Positions 58,955 to 64,000 of a stretch of 64,000 nt of DNA are shown here, piece by piece. The position numbers and the translations under genes were made by a program. Origin of the DNA: Glandiceps talaboti (Eukaryota; Hemichordata; Enteropneusta; Spengelidae). The notes under the pieces were generated by a model. It was given only the letters and a program-made list of their open reading frames with translations. It made no database searches and was not told the origin of the DNA. The stretch spans positions 15,322,519 through 15,386,518 of the forward strand of contig NC_135569.1 in assembly GCF_964340395.1 (NCBI RefSeq), in the 5' to 3' direction. Within the stretch, counting starts at the first letter, position 1. The number at the start of each line of letters is the position of its first letter.

Positions 58955-59115
58955 AAACGCATGCGCAATATGACAACGTGGTACGTTTTCGAGCAAGTTA
59001 TTAACATAAACTGACGATGAACTTCCGGGACCAGAAACTCGTGTCACCAAAAAAAACCTCCAATAATGCACCCATTGGGGCAGGTGTCAAGCCTACAGAT
59101 TTTAAATACTTTTGA
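58955..59115 (+). promoter_or_regulatory. NRF1- and ETS-like sites with a short possible first exon
   Basis: ACGCATGCGCAAT (58957-58969) resembles an NRF1 site. An ATG at 59017 starts a 32-codon frame (MNFRDQKLVSPKKTS...) with ACTTCCGGG inside it (ETS-like). The combination is common at CpG-type promoters. No further exon was found. Confidence 0.25.
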
Positions 59116-59379
59116 CACTACGCATTACTCTAATCTCTGTAAATGACATTTCTATATTTAAACGTATTTATCATTCAATAAAATGTAATCATGAATTTGG
59201 ATAAATGTATAATTCACAGGGTGTGGTGCTGATAACCTATGTAACAGATGCATAAAGAGATTAGATTGACCTGTACTTGTTAAAATAATGTACTTGATCT
59301 GTTATGACGTCATACAGTGATTCTATAGGACTTCTAATTATAATAAGACTCGTTTCTTTAAATACTCTGCTTTGTAAAG

Positions 59380-59812
59380 ATGAATGAACTTTCGAATTTG
59401 TATTTATGCATTTTTAGAGGTATTGTTATGTCTTTTTGTCTTAACTCTTAGTCTGTATTTATATTTTTCTATGTTATTCTATTGTTTTCACTTGTTTGTT
59501 TGTTTGTACTTGATATGACTGTGTGTATTATTGCTGCATGTGTAAGGAGCCTGTCAATGGGACTTGCTCTCGTTGGTCATCTTGGAAATGAAATGAGATG
59601 AAATGAGATGAGATGAGATGAGATAAGATGAAATGAGATGAACTGACATGACATGAAATGACATAACATGAAATGACATGACATGACATGACATGACATG
59701 ACATGACATGACATGACATGACATGACATGAAATGACATGAAATGAAATGAAATGAAATGAAATGAAATGAAATGAAATGAAATGAAATGAAATGAAATG
59801 AAATAAATCTCA
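59380..59812 (+). mobile_element. LINE 3' tail ending in (GAAAT)n/(GACAT)n
   Basis: Gtaaggagcctgtcaatggg then acttgctctcgttggtcatc is the usual 3' UTR end of CR1-like LINEs in invertebrates, followed directly by pentanucleotide tails aaatg/acatg (59588-59802). No ORF2 is left: a 5'-truncated insertion of about 430 bp at most. Confidence 0.6.
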
Positions 59813-60039
59813 ATGAAATTGCTACTATCCTTACATAGTCGTGAGATGTACAAAGTTAGTACCTCTTGTCAGTACAGATTTGTTTACGTGAGATTACATT
59901 GGACAATGTCATATCTCAAATGAATCGTGTGTTTTGATAATTACACGATTTGTCGGTAAAGATACTAAGGCCAACCATAATATTTTGATATATTAGTGGA
60001 AAGTCGAATGTAATATCGAGGTAGCTAATGTCTATGCCA

Positions 60040-60091
60040 TTCCTGAGAGACAGAGAGACAGAGAGACAGAGAGACAGACAGACAGCCAGCC

Positions 60092-60138
<47 letters not shown>
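60040..60138. repeat. (GAGACA)n/(GACA)n microsatellite
   Basis: Gagacaga units passing into gaca units. Confidence 0.95.
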
Positions 60139-60175
60139 AACTGACTGACCGATTGACTGATGACTGATTTAATTT

Positions 60176-60176
60176 G

Positions 60177-60255
<79 letters not shown>

Positions 60256-60256
60256 C
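60176..60256. repeat. (TGAT)20 microsatellite
   Basis: Uninterrupted tgat array. Confidence 0.97.
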
Positions 60257-61975
60257 TAATTATTTAACGTCTATACATACTTGCATCTTTTGTACTTTCG
60301 TTTCTTTCTGTGTTTACAAATGTTTACATTTCTTCATCTTGTATTGGAATGTTACACCCTTGTGAACCGTGCCATCACCTATTAGTTGTCAAAAGTCAAT
60401 GCCCTGGAGTAGTGATTTACAAAAGTTTACTGACACCATTCAAAGTCAATGACCTTTTGACCTATGACCTCGATTTATTGGATTTAAAGACCATGGTTAC
60501 ATTGTGCAGTACGCATTATTTGTACTGAAAAGAGTCTTACACGTGTCCATTGACAAAAGGTTTCATTTTCTTATTGTAAGACGCGTCTAGTCATCGGATG
60601 AGATTCCACACAATGAATGGCAAGTACGTCTGTAAAGTTATGAGGTGAATGAAAACACATGTAAGGTTGATCTAAACACTTCCACGTTACAGCTACATCA
60701 TATTAACACAGTCCATAACGGTACAAACGAAATGTAGCAATGTCAGTGACATAAAAATGTTGCGATTTCTGTCGAGTCAGGAGATAAACTGTATAGCTCC
60801 TTGAATATTTCTTGTTTGAGTCATGCGTAGTTTTGTTTCAGGTTATCTAACTTCTCTTGTATTTCATATAACTCATTTGTTATGCATGGGTGTAGAATAG
60901 TAATAAAGCACGTGACATATACTGTGTAATAAACTATTGGCAAACTCCATTATAATTTGATGACGTAAATGGTTCTATTCTACAAAATTACGTCATTTTA
61001 CATCCTTTGGTTTTTTCAACTGTAGCATACAAGGTCATTTTACATATCGCTTTTATAAAACTGAACCATATTGTGCAGTTTTCACTCTACAAGTTTCACT
61101 ACTTGTGGAATATTAAAAATCCATAAATGATTTATGTAAACGTTCGGTCTAATTCATATCAATTTAACTTCATATTGCACTAAAAATTACTAACAATTCT
61201 TTTCAAAGCTACTTCTTCTATGTTTGGTCCAGAAACAAAATTTCATTTCTTCTATTTTTTCTCTCTCGACAATTACATATTGTATATACGTATACATACA
61301 CGACGCTTGTTTGAGTTCAGTAAACGACTTTATGCAAATTGCAATACGGTAAACTTTTGAATTTCGTAACATGAGCAGACGATAGAACATTTTTGATTTA
61401 TGGATATATGATAACTATATGAAACATCCATATGGTGACGCCATCATAGCGTCTGGTATGAATATATAAAATCTGATACTTTTACTTTCAAGTCGGTGTA
61501 TAGATGTCTGTATATAAACATGAAAATCTGAAACATCTCATCCAGAACATATTTCTAGTCACTCTTATTCGGCAGAATTATGTGACTCAACGTGGAATAA
61601 TGATAGTTTTTATGTCGTCATCAATGACGTAATAAATATCTATTTGAGTAACACAAATCACTTGCTCTGAAATTTTACAATACATATCTCTGTTATTACA
61701 TGCCAGCAAACTTTTCAAGGATGTGTAGAATGCTGACAGCTAGGTTTAGGTTATTCATATTTCTTTCGAGATCCGAAAACCTATTACATTGGGTTTCTAT
61801 GATATGCTATTGACATTAGTACATGTGTTATTCACGATAATTTGCACCCATTGTGTTGTTAAGTCTCATCCATAAACAGTCACTGTGATACAGAGTATAA
61901 TGTGACACCAATGCAATTATTCTATGTATGCCAAAGTATAACTATAACATATAACCGGATTACTCAAGACTAGTT
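60257..61975. other. Non-coding stretch
   Basis: No gene supported. TGACCTTTTGACCTATGACCT (60449-60468 region) holds three nuclear-receptor-like half-sites. Confidence 0.45.
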
Positions 61976-62029
61976 TGTGGCGTCCTTGGCAGTAGTTATA
62001 CTGTGCCGTGCCTTGCCGTGTCATGCCGC

Positions 62030-62205
62030 GATGTACTGTACTGTACTTACTCTGCTGTGCTGTGTACTACAGTACAGTGCAGTGCTGCGCTGTACTATGC
62101 TATGCTACACTACACTGCACTGTACTGTACTGTACTGTACTGTGCTGCACTGCACTGCTTTGTACTACACTACACTACACTACACTACACTACTATACTA
62201 TACTA
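62030..62205. repeat. Degenerate (CTGTA)n/(CTACA)n array
   Basis: Pentanucleotide tactg/gctgc/ctaca units with mixed order. Frames here are repeat artefacts. Confidence 0.9.
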
Positions 62206-62218
62206 AATGAAAAACAAA

Positions 62219-62322
62219 GTAACAAACAAACAAACAAACAAACAAACAAACAAACAAACAAACAAACAAACAAACAAACAAACAAACGAACGAACAAATA
62301 AACAAACAAACAAACAAACAAA
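62219..62322. repeat. (AAAC)n microsatellite
   Basis: About 25 acaa units with two gaac interruptions. Confidence 0.97.
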
Positions 62323-63010
62323 CACATTATCATTTCGAAGATAAACCAAAACTGCGTGGCAAATATCTCTTTAAATTAATCTTCAATGCATGTAAAGTTA
62401 CAGTTAGGTAATAACAACATATGTTACACAATTTATGGATTTAGAAGACACGGCGTCAGACAATAAGCAGTTTTATTTTCTACTTCTAGTTTTATTTTCG
62501 TTTTTTTAATGACGCCAATTATGTAGGCGCATGAAAAAAAGATAAACATACTAATTTGACACGCAAGTTGTATAATTGTTTTGTATTCACGGTTTCAAGG
62601 TAATACAAAAATTGCTAGGTTTTTTTTTCATCCTGGTTAAGTACCCTTGATGAGTGTTCAAATACAATCATCATTATCATGACAATAGGTTGTTATGAAA
62701 ACTATACACTGTGTTGTAAAAATACAAACAATTTTATGGCAACAGATTGGGGAAATATGTGACCACTGGGCGTTTACACGTACCATGGTTAGTACCGCCT
62801 TGATACCACATTCAACCTGTTAACTGTTTCTAAAATTAAATGTGAATAAAAAAAAGTCCCAGGGACGTAAAAACGTTAAATTGTTTTGAACATTATTCTC
62901 TGGATTCTGAATTACTTAAAGTGATTCTATCGGTTTAGTTACTGTATAACGATAGATTCATGTATTGGGGCAAAAAAAAAAAACCAGCTTAATCATATAA
63001 CGTTTATGTT
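62323..63010. other. Non-coding spacer before the terminal minisatellite
   Basis: No gene seen. Confidence 0.5.
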
Positions 63011-64000
63011 GTCAAACTGCTGGTCTGTGTCTCTCAGTGTAAGGTAAACATGTCAAACTGCTGGTCTGTGTCTCTCAGTGTAAGGTAAACATGTCAAACT
63101 GCTGGTCTGTGTCTCTCAGTGTAAGGTAAACATGTCAAACTGCAGGTCTGTGTCTCTCAGTGTAAGGTAAACATGTCAAACTGCAGGTCTGTGTCTCTCA
63201 GTTTAAGGTAAACATGTCAAACTGCTGGTCTGTGTCTCTCAGTGTAAAGTAAACATGTCAAACTGCTGGTCTGTGTCTCTTAGTGTAAGGTAAACATGTC
63301 AAACTGCTGGTCTGTGTCTCTTAGTGTAAGGTAAACATGTCAAACTGCTGGCCTGTGTCTCTCAGTGTAAAGTAAACATGTCAAAATGCTGGTCTGTGTC
63401 TCTCAGTGTAAGGTAAACATGTCAAACTGCTGGTCTGTGTCTCTCAGTGTAAAGTAAACATGTCAAACTGCTGGTCTGTGTCTCTCAGTGTAAGGTAAAC
63501 ATGTCAAACTGCTGGCCTGTGTCTCTCAGTGTAAGGTAAACATGTCAAACTGCTGGTCTGTGTCTCTCAGTGTAAGGTAAACATGTCAAAATGCTGGTCT
63601 GTGTCTCTCAGTGTAAGGTAAACATGTCAAACTGCTGGTCTGTGTCTCTTAGTGTAAGGTAAACATGTCCAACTGCTGGTCTGTGTCTCTCAGTGTAAGG
63701 TAAACATGTCAAACTGCTGGTCTGTGTCTCTCAGTGTAAGGTAAACATGTCAAACTGCTGGTCTGTGTCTCTCAGTGTAAGGTAAACATGTCAAACTGCT
63801 GGTCTGTGTCTCTCAGTGTAAGGTAAACATGTCAAACTGCTGGTCTGTGTCTCTCAGTGTAAGGTAAACATGTCAAACTGCTGGTCTGTGTCTCTCAGTG
63901 TAAAGTAAACATGTCAAACTGCTGGTCTGTGTCTCTCAGTGTAAGGTAAACATGTCAAACTGCTGGCCTGTGTCTCTCAGTGTAAGGTAAACATGTCAAA
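63011..64000. repeat. 41-bp minisatellite, about 24 copies, runs off the window
   Basis: Unit: gtcaaactgctggtctgtgt followed by ctctcagtgtaaggtaaacat. Variation is limited to a few sites (ctgcagg, atgctgg, ggcctg, cttag, taaagt). Same-variant units are spaced apart in patterns that hint at larger duplicated blocks. Each unit contains a gtaagg-type donor-like sequence. Confidence 0.97.

Noticed and set aside
59528-59853. SCHVM/FISFH-repeat ORFs
   Set aside because: Translations of the pentanucleotide tail of the LINE.
61977-62301. Cys/Thr/Leu-rich ORFs
   Set aside because: Translations of the (CTGTA)n and (AAAC)n arrays.
63011-64000. CRISPR-like regular array
   Set aside because: The whole 41-bp unit repeats with no unique spacers, and the window is eukaryotic. 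It is a minisatellite.

Overview
This is animal nuclear DNA: AT-rich, with small exons bounded by GT/AG splice sites, long introns, very many microsatellites and minisatellites, and several families of DNA transposons and retrotransposons. P-element/THAP9-like, Penelope-like and CR1-like elements and BEN-domain genes together suggest a marine invertebrate, perhaps an invertebrate deuterostome such as a hemichordate or lancelet. The species is inference. No bacterial, organellar or CRISPR features and no convincing tRNA or rRNA genes were seen.

The one clear host gene is on the minus strand. Eight exons between 32809 and 12660 encode the first 692 codons of a homologue of PLEKHM2 (SKIP), the RUN/PH-domain adaptor that links ARL8-positive lysosomes to kinesin-1. 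All exon phases join exactly. The exons give the start codon, the whole RUN domain, a long disordered middle region with a conserved poly-lysine patch, and the start of the C-terminal conserved region. The remaining PH-domain exons were not found and should lie to the left of the window, so bases 1-12659 are probably one large intron.

That presumed intron (1-12659) holds nested transposon relics. A broken P-element/THAP9-like transposase (about 989-2330 and 9083-9760) is split by a multi-exon transposase-like gene of another family (3459-7748), a Penelope-like GIY-YIG fragment with a degenerate hammerhead motif (8050-8630) and a MITE with 9-bp target-site duplications (6931-7145). To the right are a broken BEN-domain-like gene (10171-11640) and an 81-84-bp minisatellite.

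The other PLEKHM2 introns (13468-32743) hold hAT-like and other MITEs, hairpins, (GACA)n, a foldback element that has captured a LINE fragment (26507-27681), a minisatellite of RFX X-box-like palindromes (28086-28520) and a 74-bp minisatellite (30420-31215). The promoter region lies at about 32810-33100.

Right of the gene are an inactivated CR1-like LINE on the minus strand (35500-38658), a possible intronless gene with a TATA box (39280-39921), a 102-bp minisatellite, and a 3.3-kb satellite with about 32 copies of the POU octamer ATGCAAAT (40915-44240). From 44.7 to 64 kb the sequence is mostly repeats: inverted-repeat elements, dispersed duplications and microsatellites. It also has a few weak gene signals: a possible exon chain at 46093, an unknown 148-codon ORF at 52495, a duplicated X-box promoter with a first exon at 55804, and a possible first exon at 59017. 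The window ends inside a 41-bp minisatellite.
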